Positions 17,112-24,240 are shown, counted from the stretch's first letter. The stretch: 39,963 nt of DNA from an uncultured Bacilli bacterium (GCA_934098455.1 CAKOOU010000006.1:1-39963); one strand, 5' to 3'. The notes: generated by a model not told the origin, from the sequence alone. Translations and numbers: made by a program.

Positions 17112-18076
17112 ATTAAGAATTCTGATAAAGTATCAGGTTCTTTTTTATTTATTATTATTTCATAAATTATATTTATTATTGGCATGTCTATTTTTTTTCT
17201 TTTAATAAGTGTATAGATTGATTTAAGTGTATAATATCCTTCAACAGTGTTATGTTTTAAATAGTCATCTGCCATTATATAATTTTTTTTACCAATTAAT
17301 ATACCATAAGTATAATTTCTAGATTTAGTACTAGTTGCTGTTAGAAGCAAATCTCCAATACCTGCAAAAGAAAGTATTGTTTTCTTTTTGCCACCTAAAC
17401 CATATATTAGTGATTTAATATCATGAATTGATTCTGTTATTAAAAAACTTCTAGTAGATTCTGTATATCCTAATCCATCTAATATTCCAGATGCTATTGC
17501 AATAACATTTTTAATACTTCCACATAATTCGATACCAATAATATCATTAGAAGTTCTAAGTTTTACTGTATCGCTTGATAAAACTTTTTTAATTTCTTTT
17601 ATTGTTTTAGTATTTTTACTTGCTATAGATAATCCTACAGGTTCATTATGTGCCATATCTATTGCAAAAGATGGTCCAGAAATAACTGATATATTTTTAG
17701 ATTTTATATATCTTTTAAATACATCTGTAACAAATTCACAAGTATTTTGTTCTATACCTTTACTTAATATACAAAAATGTTTATTTTTAATATTAAGTTT
17801 TGATAATTCTTTCGCAACAGAGTCAATATATTGTGCTGCTACTGCTATAAATACAATATTTGTTCCTTTTATTGTTTCGTTTAAATCATTTGTAAATGTT
17901 ATATTTTCTGGTATTTCTATGTTAGGTAAAATATTAGCATTCTTTTTATTTTTATTTAAAAAATTTGCTCTTTCTTCACTTTCTACCCACATAGTAACAT
18001 TTTCATTCTTTTTTAAAAGAGATATACTTACTCCTAAACCATAAGCCCCAGTTCCTATCATTGCTATTTTTTTCAT
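17099..18076 (-). CDS. gpsA: Glycerol-3-phosphate dehydrogenase [NAD(P)+]
   Basis: The 325-residue enzyme reduces dihydroxyacetone phosphate to sn-glycerol 3-phosphate for phospholipid synthesis in the cytoplasm. It shows the N-terminal Rossmann loop GTGAYGLGVS, the ISGPSFA segment, the catalytic lysine in CGSIKNVIAIASGILDGL, and the substrate-binding GIGDLLLTATSTKSRNYTYG block. The length is normal. It begins two bases after the rarA stop, and its ribosome-binding site lies in the rarA end, so the pair is an operon read leftwards. Confidence 0.95.
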   Translation of the reverse strand: MKKIAMIGTGAYGLGVSISLLKKNENVTMWVESEERANFLNKNKKNANILPNIEIPENITFTNDLNETIKGTNIVFIAVAAQYIDSVAKELSKLNIKNKHFCILSKGIEQNTCEFVTDVFKRYIKSKNISVISGPSFAIDMAHNEPVGLSIASKNTKTIKEIKKVLSSDTVKLRTSNDIIGIELCGSIKNVIAIASGILDGLGYTESTRSFLITESIHDIKSLIYGLGGKKKTILSFAGIGDLLLTATSTKSRNYTYGILIGKKNYIMADDYLKHNTVEGYYTLKSIYTLIKRKKIDMPIINIIYEIIINKKEPDTLSEFLIKKD

Positions 18077-18078
18077 TC

Positions 18079-19272
18079 TTATTTCCTCATTTCATTATTA
18101 ATTTTATTTAAATTATTTTCATAATTATTTATTCTAGGTATATAGTATTTCCTATCTTTTATATTATCTGGTAGATATTGTTGATTAACCCAATATTTAG
18201 GATAATCATGTGGATATTTATAATTCTTTGAATTAGTTTTTATGTGATTTGGTACGTTACCAGTATTTCCTTTTCTTATGTCATTTAGAGCATTATCAAG
18301 TGCTACATGAGCGCTATTGCTTTTTGGTGATAATGCAAGTTCGCTAACAACTACAGAAAGTGGTATTCTAGCTTCAGGTAGTCCAACTAATTCGCTCGCA
18401 TTTATAGCAGCCATTACTTTAGGCCCCATTCCTGGATTTGCAAGTCCAATATCTTCATAGGCAATTACACTCATTCTTCTATAAATGCTATCCAAATCAC
18501 CAATTTCTATTAATCTGCCTAAATAGTATAAGGAAGCATCAATATCACTACCACGTATACTTTTTTGAAATGCACTTAATAAGTCATAATGACCATCTTC
18601 ATTTTTATCAGCAAATATAATTGGTTTGGAATTAATGCTTTTTATTGTATCTATTGTAATAATTTTATCACTAGAGCCATAATAGGCTAATTCTAAATTA
18701 TTTAATGCAGCTCTAAAATCACCACCAGAACTATTTGCAATAACATTTAATGCATCATCTTCTATTTTAATGTTTTCTAAACTATCACAAGCTCTTTTCA
18801 AACCCTTAACTATATCCGTATTTGATAACTCATGTAATTCAAATATTTGACATCTACTTCTAATTGCTGGATTTATTTTATGGTAAGGATTAGATGTAGT
18901 TAAACCAATTAAGATTATTAAACCTGTTTCTAAATAGGGTAGAAGAATATCTTGTTTATCTTTATTCATACGATGAATTTCATCTATTATAACAATCATT
19001 TCTCCATTCATTTTTGCTTCTTCTATAACTATATTAAAATCTTGTACTTTACTAGTTGTAGCATTTAAAAATCTATAATTAACACCTAATTCATTTACTA
19101 TAACATTCGCTAATGTTGTTTTTCCTATACCAGGTTTACCATAAAATATACATGAAAACATTTTCTTATTTTTTATTAAATTATATATTATTTTATTTTC
19201 TCCAATTAAATGTTCTTGCCCGATAACATCACTTAATTTTTTAGGTCTAATTTTATTAGCAAGTAATTCCAT
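18079..19272 (-). CDS. rarA: Replication-associated recombination protein A (AAA+ ATPase)
   Basis: This clamp-loader-like AAA+ ATPase (RarA/MgsA) acts at stalled replication forks. Visible motifs are the N-terminal IRPKKLSDVIGQEHL, Walker A FYGKPGIGKTTLA, Walker B VIIDEIHRMN, sensor-1 LIGLTTSNP, sensor-2 SGGDFRAALNNLE, and the C-terminal MgsA domain VIAYEDIGLANP with the final ...PKYWVNQQYLPD segment. I chose the ATG at 19272 (MELLANKIRP, 397 residues) because homologues start there and GAAAGTGTGAT precedes it; an upstream in-frame start at 19323 would add 17 unrelated residues. It is the first gene of the rarA-gpsA operon and is divergent from the toxin-antitoxin locus. Confidence 0.94.
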   Translation of the reverse strand: MELLANKIRPKKLSDVIGQEHLIGENKIIYNLIKNKKMFSCIFYGKPGIGKTTLANVIVNELGVNYRFLNATTSKVQDFNIVIEEAKMNGEMIVIIDEIHRMNKDKQDILLPYLETGLIILIGLTTSNPYHKINPAIRSRCQIFELHELSNTDIVKGLKRACDSLENIKIEDDALNVIANSSGGDFRAALNNLELAYYGSSDKIITIDTIKSINSKPIIFADKNEDGHYDLLSAFQKSIRGSDIDASLYYLGRLIEIGDLDSIYRRMSVIAYEDIGLANPGMGPKVMAAINASELVGLPEARIPLSVVVSELALSPKSNSAHVALDNALNDIRKGNTGNVPNHIKTNSKNYKYPHDYPKYWVNQQYLPDNIKDRKYYIPRINNYENNLNKINNEMRK

Positions 19273-19348
19273 ATTATCACACTTTCTATATATTATTTTA
19301 TCAATTTTATAATTAAAAGTCATTCATTTATTAAAATTTATTGTAAAA

Positions 19349-19431
19349 TTATATTATTTTCTGTATATAATATTAGTAGTATAATACTTGACATATATAA
19401 ATAAGTATTGTATATTAATATTGCATTAGTA
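19349..19431 (+). repeat. Promoter-leader direct repeat, copy 1
   Basis: This 83-bp segment is repeated at 19718-19800 with about five differences. It includes the promoter of the upstream antitoxin-like RNA. The similarity starts abruptly at 19349/19718, marking the edge of a tandem duplication with a period of 369 bp. Confidence 0.9.
19388..19416 (+). promoter_or_regulatory. Promoter of the upstream (orphan) antitoxin-like RNA
   Basis: TTGACA (19388-19393), a 17-bp spacer and TATATT (19411-19416): near-consensus. The predicted transcription start is about 19423. Confidence 0.85.
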
Positions 19432-19570
19432 AATGTTTCTCGCTTACAGGTGGTGCGAGTAATAAATTATCCTGGATGTCAATGTTTCTCGCTTACAGGT
19501 GGTGCGAGTAATAAGTTATCCTGATGGAAAATTTTTTGAAAACTTTATCTTTTTGGTAGAGTTTTCTTTT
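19423..19570 (+). ncRNA. Orphan CptI-like antitoxin RNA, two pseudoknot repeats
   Basis: The predicted transcript is about 148 nt. It contains two repeats starting AATGTTTCTCGC at 19432 and 19481 (period 49). Each forms an H-type pseudoknot. In repeat 1, CTCGC (19439-19443) pairs with GCGAG (19455-19459), and the loop CAGG (19447-19450) pairs with CCTG (19471-19474). In repeat 2 the same elements are at 19488-19492/19504-19508 and 19496-19499/19520-19523. The layout equals that of the array directly upstream of the toxin gene, but no toxin gene follows this copy. It may be a spare, diverged or anti-addiction antitoxin; this is inference. Confidence 0.75.
19538..19570 (+). terminator. Rho-independent terminator of the orphan array
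   Basis: A 12-bp stem (19538-19549 with 19555-19566, two G-U pairs) with a loop of five T's, followed by TTTT. Confidence 0.85.
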
Positions 19571-19574
19571 ATTA

Positions 19575-19717
19575 TGTGTCAGGCATGGTATATAACTGGG
19601 TTGTGAAAGTCCACTATGCGCGTAGGTATCTGCGAAGTATTAGGAAAACAAAATTGTGGCTCAACGAACAGAAACTTAATACTGAATGTAGTAAATTAAG
19701 AGTGTAAACGAGGAAAG
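19575..19717 (+). ncRNA. Structured RNA segment resembling group II intron domain I
   Basis: This ~143-bp stretch is richer in GC than the flanks and has no convincing reading frame. It begins GTGTCAGGC and contains a GGGTTGTGAAAGTCC hairpin inside a CATGGT/ACTATG stem, a CGTAG-GTAT-CTGCG hairpin, and a CTTAAT...ATTAAG hairpin. The 'GTGAAAGTCC...GCGCGTAGG' style is that of bacterial group II intron domain I, as in the ORF-less D1-D4 type RNAs. Domains V and VI and a reverse transcriptase are not visible, so it would be a remnant or a derived RNA. The strand and borders are uncertain. Confidence 0.42.
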
Positions 19718-19800
19718 TTATATTATTTTCTGTATATAATATTAGTAGGATAATACTTGACATATATAAATAAGTATTGTACATTAATATTGTGTTAATA
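19718..19800 (+). repeat. Promoter-leader direct repeat, copy 2
   Basis: Second copy of the 83-bp leader found at 19349-19431. The differences are T/G in the AGTAG(T/G)AT stretch, T/C in the -10 box, and three changes just before the array. Confidence 0.9.
19757..19785 (+). promoter_or_regulatory. Promoter of the CptI antitoxin RNA
   Basis: TTGACA (19757-19762), a 17-bp spacer and TACATT (19780-19785). The predicted transcription start is about 19792. The -10 box is one base weaker than in the upstream copy. Confidence 0.85.
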
Positions 19801-19941
19801 AATGTTAATCGCTTCTAGGTGGTACGAGCAATAAATGAACCTAGTCGTGAAATGTTAATCGCTTCCGAGTGGTGCGAGCAATAAATGAGCTCGGTCGTCA
19901 ATGTTTGAAAGCCCTATTTCTAGAATAAGGTTTTCTTTTTT
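19792..19941 (+). ncRNA. cptI: CptI-type antitoxin RNA of a type III toxin-antitoxin system
   Basis: The predicted ~150-nt transcript holds 2.1 repeats starting AATGTTAATCGC at 19801 and 19851, with a third partial AATGTTT at 19900. Each full repeat folds as a pseudoknot. In repeat 1, TCG/CGA (19809-19811/19825-19827) is the first stem, and CTAGGT (19815-19820) pairs with ACCTAG (19839-19844). In repeat 2, TCGC/GCGA (19859-19862/19874-19877) is joined by CCGAGT (19865-19870) with GCTCGG (19889-19894). The second stem differs between repeats by compensatory changes. In this family the toxin cuts the precursor into repeat units that bind and inhibit it. Array, terminator and toxin follow in the standard order. 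Confidence 0.88.
19907..19941 (+). terminator. Attenuating terminator between antitoxin array and toxin
   Basis: GAAAGCCCTATT and AATAAGGTTTTC (19907-19935) form a stem with one C-A mismatch and a 5-nt loop, followed by a run of six T's. In type III systems such a terminator lets only a fraction of transcripts reach the toxin gene, keeping antitoxin in excess. Confidence 0.85.
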
Positions 19942-19953
19942 ATGTTATTTTTA

Positions 19954-19983
19954 TTGACTTTTATACATTCTATACGTTATATT
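19954..19983 (+). promoter_or_regulatory. Possible separate promoter for the toxin gene
   Basis: TTGACT (19954-19959) followed by TTATAT (19977-19982, 17-bp spacer) or TATATT (19978-19983, 18 bp). It lies between the array terminator and the toxin ribosome-binding site. In an AT-rich genome such matches occur by chance. Confidence 0.4.
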
Positions 19984-20014
19984 ATATTTAAACAATATAT
20001 ATCAGGAGGGTTAT

Positions 20015-20491
20015 ATGAAAATAGAAACAGGATATTTATATCATATTAAAGATGAATTTTTTGATTTAGTAAATGATGAAAATTTGATGACTAATCATGA
20101 ACGTGGGAAAAAACGACCAACTTATTTTACTATTAAAGATAATGATATATTATGGTTCATACCATTAAGTAGTAAAGTGGAAAAGTATAAAAAAATTATT
20201 GATAAAAAAATTAAAAAACATGGATTTTGTAATACTATTTTTATAAGAAAGATTTTAGAGAATGAATCTGTTATACTTTTTCAAAATGCATTTCCTACAC
20301 TAGAAAAATATATAGACCATGTTCATTTGTATAATGGTATACCTGCAAAAGTTGGTATATCGTTAAAAAATGAAATTTTACATAATTTTAAAAAATTACT
20401 TAAATTAAAGAAACGTAGAATAAATCTATTCTTTACTGACATTGATAAAATAAAAGAACAAATGCTTATAGAACTAAAAAAAGATAATTAA
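20015..20491 (+). CDS. cptN: Type III toxin-antitoxin toxin, CptN family endoribonuclease
   Basis: The 158-residue protein matches the CptN branch of the ToxN/AbiQ superfamily. It has the start GYLYHIKDEFFD, then LMTNHERGKKRPTYF, the core strand-loop ILWFIPLSSKVEKYKKI, the CNTIFI strand, ILFQNAFPTLEKYI, and a C-terminal helical part. These toxins are ribonucleases that cut cellular RNA and also process their own antitoxin precursor; several abort phage infection. A perfect AGGAGGG (20004-20010) precedes the ATG. Upstream lie a promoter, pseudoknot repeats and a terminator, exactly as in known CptIN loci. A Xer recombinase gene follows after 62 nt. Confidence 0.9.
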   Translation: MKIETGYLYHIKDEFFDLVNDENLMTNHERGKKRPTYFTIKDNDILWFIPLSSKVEKYKKIIDKKIKKHGFCNTIFIRKILENESVILFQNAFPTLEKYIDHVHLYNGIPAKVGISLKNEILHNFKKLLKLKKRRINLFFTDIDKIKEQMLIELKKDN

Positions 20492-20553
20492 TTCTTGTTT
20501 AAAATATTTTGATTTGTTATAATTTTAATGTATTAAGAAAAGTAGATGATGTT

Positions 20554-21420
20554 ATGAATGATGAATATATAAATGATTTTTTATTGTATTTAGAAATGGA
20601 CTTAAATTATTCTAAGAATACGATAGATACTTATTCTAATGCATTAAATCACTTAAATAATGAAATAAAAAAGGATATCTTAAAATTAAATAGTAATGAT
20701 ATAGAGAATTTTATTTCAAAATTAAATTTAGAATCAAGTAGTATATCAAATTATTTAAGTGCATATAAAACCTTTTATAACTATTATATTAAAATAGGAA
20801 AGATATCTATCAACCCTATAGATAAAGTAGATAGTCCTAAACTATCTAAACATTTACCAACATATTTAACTGTTGAAGAAGTTGATAAACTTTTAAATAT
20901 TGATATAAGAGATGCTTTTAGTGCTAGAAATAAATCATTATTAGAATTATTATATGCTACTGGTCTTAGAATAAGTGAACTTACAAATTTAGAATTTAAA
21001 AATATAGATTTAAATGAATGTATTGTAAGAATAATGGGTAAGGGTAGTAAAGAAAGAATAGTTCCTATAAATGATTTAGCTATAAAATATTTAAAAATAT
21101 ATGTTAAAGATTATAGACATAAATTAGTTAAAACAGAACAAAATAATTATGTTTATTTGAATAATCATGGTAAAAAAATGACAAGACAAGGTATTTTTAA
21201 AATGATAAAAAAAAGGACAATTGAAACTGGTATTAAAAAAGATGTATCACCACATACATTAAGACATAGTATAGCAACTCATATGTTAGAAAATGGTGCA
21301 GATTTAAGAATAATACAAGAATTTTTAGGCCATGAGAGTATTGGTACTACTCAAATATATACTCACTTAACTAATAAAAAATTAAAAAATGATTATATGG
21401 AATACTTTCCTAGAAATTAA
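20554..21420 (+). CDS. Tyrosine recombinase XerC/XerD-like
   Basis: The 288-residue integrase has an N-terminal SAM-like core-binding domain (about 1-85) and a C-terminal catalytic domain. All catalytic residues are visible: Arg in ATGLRISELTNL, Lys in GKGSKERIVPI, HTLRH with its second Arg, and LGHESIGTTQIYTHL with His and the nucleophilic Tyr. The length and the DEYINDFLLYL start fit chromosomal Xer enzymes that resolve chromosome dimers at dif. I chose ATG 20554; the upstream TTG at 20509 would add residues without homology. A phage-type integrase is less likely because there is no element around it apart from the toxin-antitoxin locus. Confidence 0.9.
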   Translation: MNDEYINDFLLYLEMDLNYSKNTIDTYSNALNHLNNEIKKDILKLNSNDIENFISKLNLESSSISNYLSAYKTFYNYYIKIGKISINPIDKVDSPKLSKHLPTYLTVEEVDKLLNIDIRDAFSARNKSLLELLYATGLRISELTNLEFKNIDLNECIVRIMGKGSKERIVPINDLAIKYLKIYVKDYRHKLVKTEQNNYVYLNNHGKKMTRQGIFKMIKKRTIETGIKKDVSPHTLRHSIATHMLENGADLRIIQEFLGHESIGTTQIYTHLTNKKLKNDYMEYFPRN

Positions 21421-21430
21421 TCATTTTTTT
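21384..21430 (+). terminator. Probable terminator after xer
   Basis: AAAAATGATTA (ending at 21395) and TAATCATTTTT (from 21418) can form an 11-bp stem around a 22-nt loop, followed by T's. It overlaps the stop codon. Confidence 0.5.
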
Positions 21431-21472
21431 CTTGATATTTTATAAATTTGTGATAATATAGTTATACTGAAA

Positions 21473-21501
21473 AAAGAACTATTACAAATCAATAGTTCTT
21501 T
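21473..21501 (-). terminator. Terminator of the small Cys-rich protein gene
   Basis: AAAGAACTATT (21473-21483) and AATAGTTCTTT (21491-21501) form a perfect 11-bp stem with a 7-nt loop. On the minus strand it is followed by TTTTTTCAG, so it terminates leftward transcription. Confidence 0.8.
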
Positions 21502-21521
21502 AGGAATTTAACTAGAGCTAA

Positions 21522-21635
21522 TTAACGAGCACTATTTTTTGAACATCTAGCATTATTTTTTGCTCTTTCATTGTTTTTACAACTTGAACATTTTTCAGTT
21601 TCTCTAGCTTTATTTCTAGCATTATTTTTAGCCAT
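21522..21635 (-). CDS. Small Cys-containing basic protein, 37 aa
   Basis: ATG (21635-21633) to TAA (21524-21522) encodes MAKNNARNKAR, then a segment with C-S-S-C, and a near repeat AKNNARCSKNSAR. A good ribosome-binding site (GGGAGGT, on the minus strand) lies 11 nt upstream, and a perfect intrinsic terminator lies 20 bp beyond the stop, so this is a real gene. The protein is basic, has three cysteines, and repeats an (A)KNNAR motif twice. C-x-x-C plus a third Cys could bind zinc. I do not recognise the family; a small nucleic-acid-binding protein is one possibility. Confidence 0.75.
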   Translation of the reverse strand: MAKNNARNKARETEKCSSCKNNERAKNNARCSKNSAR

Positions 21636-21717
21636 AAATTTATTTACCTCCCACTATTATTATGTAACTAGACCATATTAATATAATGGTAATTATTGGC
21701 TAAAGAAAGGATATAAA

Positions 21718-22377
21718 ATGAATATAAAAAGTAGTAAATATTTAAAAGAAAATTATAAATTATTTAATAATACAGGCGCTACTGCAGATATATATCAAGA
21801 TAAAGATAATTATTTATTATTAAAGATATTTAGAACAAGAAAAGATGAATATGATATAGATAAATGGAATAAATTATCTGAATTAAAAACTAATTATTTT
21901 GCATTTCCAATAGATATTATTTATATAAGAAATGTAATTAAAGGATATACGATGTATAAAAAAGATGGTTTAATATTTGATGAATTAGATATTGATATAT
22001 TAATAAAAGACTTTATAGAAGCTTTAAAAAAATTAGAATATGATTTAAGAATAATATCTGAAAATAATATTAAAATATTAGATTTACATACTGGTAATAT
22101 ATTATATGATAGCAATGAAAAGGCAATAAATATAATTGATTCTGATGAATATGGACATTTATGTATATATAATGACTTATATGTTTATAATGTTAGAGCA
22201 CTTGCCAATTTAATTCTTAAATTTATTGATATACCTTTATATAATAAAGAAAACATAAATAGTATTAAAGAATTAGTAAATTATGTTATTTATCAAATAA
22301 ATATTTTAGAAGAAATATATAAGATGGATATTAAAAGTATTAGTGATATTAAATCATTAAAAAAGATTAAATTATAA
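21718..22377 (+). CDS. Small protein-kinase-fold (kinase-like) protein
   Basis: The 219-residue protein has a reduced kinase fold. There is a glycine-loop region NNTGATADIY, the VAIK-type lysine Lys36 in LLLKIF, a catalytic loop I-L-D122-L-H-T-G-N127-I-L, and a metal-binding IID141SDE segment standing in for DFG. This pattern is typical of RIO/aminoglycoside-phosphotransferase-like kinases rather than Hanks Ser/Thr kinases. The C-lobe is short. The target is unknown. The start follows AAAGGATATAAA. It is a lone gene divergent from the small Cys-rich protein gene. Confidence 0.72.
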   Translation: MNIKSSKYLKENYKLFNNTGATADIYQDKDNYLLLKIFRTRKDEYDIDKWNKLSELKTNYFAFPIDIIYIRNVIKGYTMYKKDGLIFDELDIDILIKDFIEALKKLEYDLRIISENNIKILDLHTGNILYDSNEKAINIIDSDEYGHLCIYNDLYVYNVRALANLILKFIDIPLYNKENINSIKELVNYVIYQINILEEIYKMDIKSISDIKSLKKIKL

Positions 22378-22427
22378 TATTTAGTAAAATATATAAATTA
22401 AAAGCATAATATTAATTGTGATATGAT

Positions 22428-23183
22428 ATGAACAATTTTTATTATGCTTTTTTAATTAGTACAATTGCTGGTTTATCTACAATGTTAGGATGTTTATTTA
22501 TATTTATTAAAGTAAAAAATATAAATAGATTTTTAAGTATATGTTTAAGTTTTAGTGCAATGGTTATGATACTTATTAGTATATTTGATTTAATTCCAAA
22601 CTCCTTCTTTTATTTAATATTAAAACATAAATATATAGGTTTATTCTTATCAATAATAGTATTTATTATAGGAATTATTTTAATTAAAATATCAAATTTT
22701 ATTATTAATAGGTTAGAAGAGAAGGGGAGTAGTTTATACAAATTAGGTATAATAAGTGCAATTGTTTTAATGTTACATAATATACCAGAAGGAATAATAA
22801 CTTTTTTAACTAGTACTAATGATTTAAAAATTGGTTTAAAAGTTGCAATAGCAATAACATTACATAATATACCAGAAGGAATTTGCATTGGAGTTCCAAT
22901 ATACTACTCTACTCGTAAAATAGGGAAGGCTATTAAAACTACATTAATAAGTGGTCTATCTGAACCTTTAGGTGCAATACTAGCTTATTTATTTCTATAT
23001 AAATATATTAATAATACAATATTAAATATTATTTTTATATTAGTAGCAGGTATAATGATTAGTTTATCAATTAATGATATTTTAAAAGAATCTATAAAAT
23101 ATTCTAACAAGAATAATAAATATATTTATATAGGTTTCTTAATAGGAATAATATTTTTCTTGATAAGTATATTATTTACATAA
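22428..23183 (+). CDS. ZIP-family metal transporter (ZupT-like)
   Basis: The 251-residue membrane protein has about eight transmembrane segments. It carries the two ZIP signature helices with metal-binding residues: MLHNIPEGIITF and TLHNIPEGICIGVP, both with His-Asn-x-Pro-Glu-Gly. ZIP proteins import Zn2+ or other divalent metals. The conserved SGLSEPLGAILAY of bacterial ZupT follows. The start has only a weak GTGAT ribosome-binding site. A terminator-like hairpin follows, so it is probably monocistronic. Confidence 0.92.
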   Translation: MNNFYYAFLISTIAGLSTMLGCLFIFIKVKNINRFLSICLSFSAMVMILISIFDLIPNSFFYLILKHKYIGLFLSIIVFIIGIILIKISNFIINRLEEKGSSLYKLGIISAIVLMLHNIPEGIITFLTSTNDLKIGLKVAIAITLHNIPEGICIGVPIYYSTRKIGKAIKTTLISGLSEPLGAILAYLFLYKYINNTILNIIFILVAGIMISLSINDILKESIKYSNKNNKYIYIGFLIGIIFFLISILFT

Positions 23184-23398
23184 TAAAAAAACAATACAAT
23201 ATAATAATTAAATTAATAGAGTATTGTTATTTTTAATTAATAATAATTAAATTTATTTAAACTTATATTGATAAAACAATAGATTAATTTAGAAGAATAA
23301 TTTAGCTTATCAACTAATCATTTTTTTATCCTAAAATATAGAAGTTAACATAATATATATTATATGAAGTTCTATATAAATTAGTTTTAGATTGAGAA
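23184..23398. other. Intergenic region between convergent genes
   Basis: No gene is seen. Near the left edge AACAATAC and GTATTGTT can pair around a ~23-nt loop, followed by ATTTTT: a likely terminator for the ZIP gene. At 23337-23376 TATAGAA and TTCTATA flank an AT palindrome, with T's beyond on the minus strand: a likely terminator for the HTH gene. Confidence 0.5.
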
Positions 23399-24163
23399 TT
23401 ATACACCTCTTGATTGTATCTCAGCAATTTTTTCAAATACTTCAGCTGCATTTGATGCATTTATTTCATCATATCCAAGTTCTCTTAATGCTTGTATTCT
23501 TACAGTATTTAATTGTTGTGTTCTAGATAATTTTTCTTCATTACGTGCTTCAATTTCTTGTACAAATCTATCACGTGATACTATTACTTTGCTTTTAGAA
23601 GCTCCCCCACTATTATAAAGTGTGAAAGCAGAGTGGATTATTCCTTCAAACATAAATTGTTTATCTTCATTAAAAGCAAATTCATTTGGTTTAGTAAATC
23701 CAGTTGCTTTACTAACATAACCCAACAAATACTTAAATTCTTCAACATTGTCTACTGATTGTAATAAATTATAAAGATATTTTATAATATAATAATTTTC
23801 TTTATCTTTAGACTCAGTTAATCTTTCTTTTATCAAAAATGTAAAATCAGATAATAACGTAGATGTTTTCTTATCTAGTCCTTTTATATCTATTAAATCT
23901 AAAACATGTTTGTTAGTACAATTTAATTTGTTTTCAACATCTTCCATATAGTCAGTATTTACTTTAATATTATTGATACTTTCTTCTGTTCCATCTTCTA
24001 TATCTAATAATTTATATAATAGTAATCTTTTATCTTTTGGCCATTTATCTATACTATCTAATTCTAAATAGTTGTATACCATTTGTCTAGATACACCTAA
24101 ATATTTAGCTAGCTTAACCTTTGATATTCCTAAGTTATTTAATAATTCTTTAATTTCTGTCAT
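23399..24163 (-). CDS. HTH (Xre-like) DNA-binding protein with long unknown C-terminus
   Basis: The 254-residue protein starts with an Xre/Cro-type helix-turn-helix (ELLNNLGISKVKLAKYLGVSR, QMVYNYL) at residues 5-35. It continues with about 200 residues of mainly helical sequence I do not recognise, including a well-conserved-looking block FMFEGIIHSAFTLYNSGGASKSK and a C-terminal helical QLNTVRIQALRELGYDE segment. It is probably a transcriptional regulator with a sensory or oligomerisation domain. A strong promoter and the ribosome-binding site AGGGATAAC precede ATG 24163. The TTAC-N9-GTAA inverted repeat near its -10 box could be an autoregulatory operator. Confidence 0.75.
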   Translation of the reverse strand: MTEIKELLNNLGISKVKLAKYLGVSRQMVYNYLELDSIDKWPKDKRLLLYKLLDIEDGTEESINNIKVNTDYMEDVENKLNCTNKHVLDLIDIKGLDKKTSTLLSDFTFLIKERLTESKDKENYYIIKYLYNLLQSVDNVEEFKYLLGYVSKATGFTKPNEFAFNEDKQFMFEGIIHSAFTLYNSGGASKSKVIVSRDRFVQEIEARNEEKLSRTQQLNTVRIQALRELGYDEINASNAAEVFEKIAEIQSRGV

Positions 24164-24191
24164 GTTATCCCTACTCTCTTTATTTACATAT

Positions 24192-24221
24192 TAATTGTAA
24201 CTTACTATACATTTAATTGTC
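24192..24221 (-). promoter_or_regulatory. Promoter of the HTH gene
   Basis: On the minus strand TTGACA (24221-24216), an 18-bp spacer and TACAAT (24197-24192), about 29 bp upstream of the start codon. Confidence 0.7.
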
Positions 24222-24240
24222 AAGTAAAAGTAAAGAAAAA

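Noticed and set aside
19432..19899. Repeat array as a CRISPR array
   Set aside because: Only two ~49-nt units per array, no spacers of constant length, no cas genes, and each unit folds as a pseudoknot ahead of a toxin gene.
19423..19941. Tandem riboswitch (for example a two-hairpin guanidine type)
   Set aside because: No ACGR loops. Repeats are pseudoknots, and the downstream gene is a ToxN/CptN-type toxin, not a transporter or metabolic gene.
20554..21420. Integrase of a mobile element carrying the toxin-antitoxin locus
   Set aside because: No attachment-site repeats, excisionase or other element genes are visible; the protein fits a chromosomal Xer equally well.
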